Assembly (NCBI RefSeq): GCF_008271655.1
Contig: NZ_VKKX01000001.1
Span: forward strand, 1 to 64,000
Length of the DNA stretch: 64,000 nucleotides
Direction: 5' to 3'
Source of the DNA: Gemmobacter caeruleus
GTDB lineage: Bacteria; Pseudomonadota; Alphaproteobacteria; Rhodobacterales; Rhodobacteraceae
Part shown: positions 63,478-64,000 of the stretch, piece after piece
Layout: every line of letters starts with the position of its first letter
Numbering within the stretch: position 1 is the stretch's first letter
Position numbers and translations under genes: made by a program
The notes under the pieces: model-generated
The model's input: only the letters and a program-made list of their open reading frames with translations
Databases searched by the model: none
What the model was told of the DNA's origin: nothing

Positions 63478-64000
63478 ATGGATCGGTTTCAGCACTATAT
63501 CGACGGGGTTTTCGAGGATGGCGCGGCCAGCTTTGACAGCCTTGACCCGGCGACGGGCGCGCCTTGGGCGGTGATGCCCATGGCCAGCGCGGGCGATGTG
63601 GACCGGGCGGTGCTGGCGGCGCATCGGGCGTTCACCTCGGGCGCCTGGCCCGCGATGACCGCGACGGCGCGCGGCAAGCTTCTGCACAGGCTGGCCGATC
63701 TGGTGCAGGCGGCAGCCCCGCGTCTGGCGGCGCTGGAGACCCGCGACACCGGCAAGATCATCCGCGAAACATCGGCCCAGATTGCCTATGTGGCGGAATA
63801 TTACCGCTATTACGCGGGGTTGGCCGACAAGATCGAGGGCGCGCATCTGCCCATCGACAAGCCGGATATGGAGGTCTGGCTGCGGCGCGAACCCGTGGGC
63901 GTGGTGGCGGCGATCGTGCCGTGGAACAGCCAGCTGTTCCTGTCGGCGGTCAAGATCGGCCCGGCGCTGGCGGCGGGTTGCACCTTGGTCGTGAAGGCGT
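63478..64000 (+). CDS. Aldehyde dehydrogenase, N-terminal part (runs off the window)
   Basis: 174 codons are visible from the ATG at 63478 (AGGAGCG upstream). They show HYIDGVFEDG, SLDPATGAPWAVMPMA, RLAALETRDTGKIIRET and REPVGVVAAIVPWNSQLF, the N-terminal half of the cofactor domain. The catalytic Cys and Glu lie beyond the window. It likely oxidises the aldehyde made by the monooxygenase or hydrolase. Confidence 0.82.
   Translation, partial: MDRFQHYIDGVFEDGAASFDSLDPATGAPWAVMPMASAGDVDRAVLAAHRAFTSGAWPAMTATARGKLLHRLADLVQAAAPRLAALETRDTGKIIRETSAQIAYVAEYYRYYAGLADKIEGAHLPIDKPDMEVWLRREPVGVVAAIVPWNSQLFLSAVKIGPALAAGCTLVVKA

Overview
The window reads as one high-GC alphaproteobacterial accessory replicon, most likely from the Paracoccus/Rhodobacter side of the Rhodobacterales. 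The grounds are GC-rich third positions, long antisense shadow frames, a complete Rhodobacterales-type ectoine catabolic cluster, a Hint-domain protein, and a repABC module (55.4-58.9 kb) with antisense RNA, which marks a plasmid or chromid. No rRNA, tRNA or CRISPR array was seen. These assignments come from reading the sequence and remembered family features; no database was searched.

Layout. 0-1.4 kb is a scar zone: the end of an IS3-family element inside a sugar-binding protein gene, then an MFS gene and a LysR gene that have both lost their 5' halves at one junction. 1.5-14.5 kb is the ectoine/hydroxyectoine region: regulator EnuR, ABC importer EhuABCD, hydroxyectoine enzymes EutABC, ectoine hydrolase DoeA and deacetylase DoeB on the minus strand, with AsnR, a semialdehyde dehydrogenase and a diaminobutyrate aminotransferase divergent on the plus strand. 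Together they take (hydroxy)ectoine to diaminobutyrate and on toward aspartate. 14.6-16.5 kb is a ureohydrolase and its divergent LysR regulator.

16.7-25.7 kb looks like an aromatic amine pathway: aldehyde dehydrogenase, acyl-CoA ligase, TTQ amine dehydrogenase (AauB/AauA) with maturation proteins AauE/AauD, four cytochrome genes and a FeaR-like activator. Three of these carry independent lesions (an amber codon in the aldehyde dehydrogenase, loss of the heme site in a cytochrome, a stop at codon 3 of the activator), so the pathway appears to be decaying. The TTQ subunit also lacks both cysteines of one conserved disulfide.

26-31.6 kb carries a hipBA-type module and a quinone/electrophile-stress operon with a divergent LysR. 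31.7-33.4 kb is another scar: a truncated histidine kinase, an IS21-family remnant and unassigned debris, next to a shortened CysA. 33.4-38 kb is a sulfate ABC transporter with an Lrp-type regulator. 38-45 kb holds an EamA exporter, LysR, OsmC protein, arsenite exporter Acr3 and a MarR-EmrAB efflux operon. 45-53.4 kb joins an AfuABC/FbpABC-type importer to a PgtBA-like two-component system and a HAD phosphatase, suggesting phosphorylated-sugar uptake. 53.4-54.9 kb holds a 5'-truncated LuxR gene and a Hint protein.

After repABC, 59-64 kb has a DUF1330 protein, a GntR repressor with a clear palindromic operator, and a divergent operon (AA_synth protein, hydrolase, flavin reductase fused to a Nudix-like domain, LLM flavin monooxygenase, aldehyde dehydrogenase, cut by the window end) whose substrate I cannot name. 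It is the best candidate here for an undescribed pathway.
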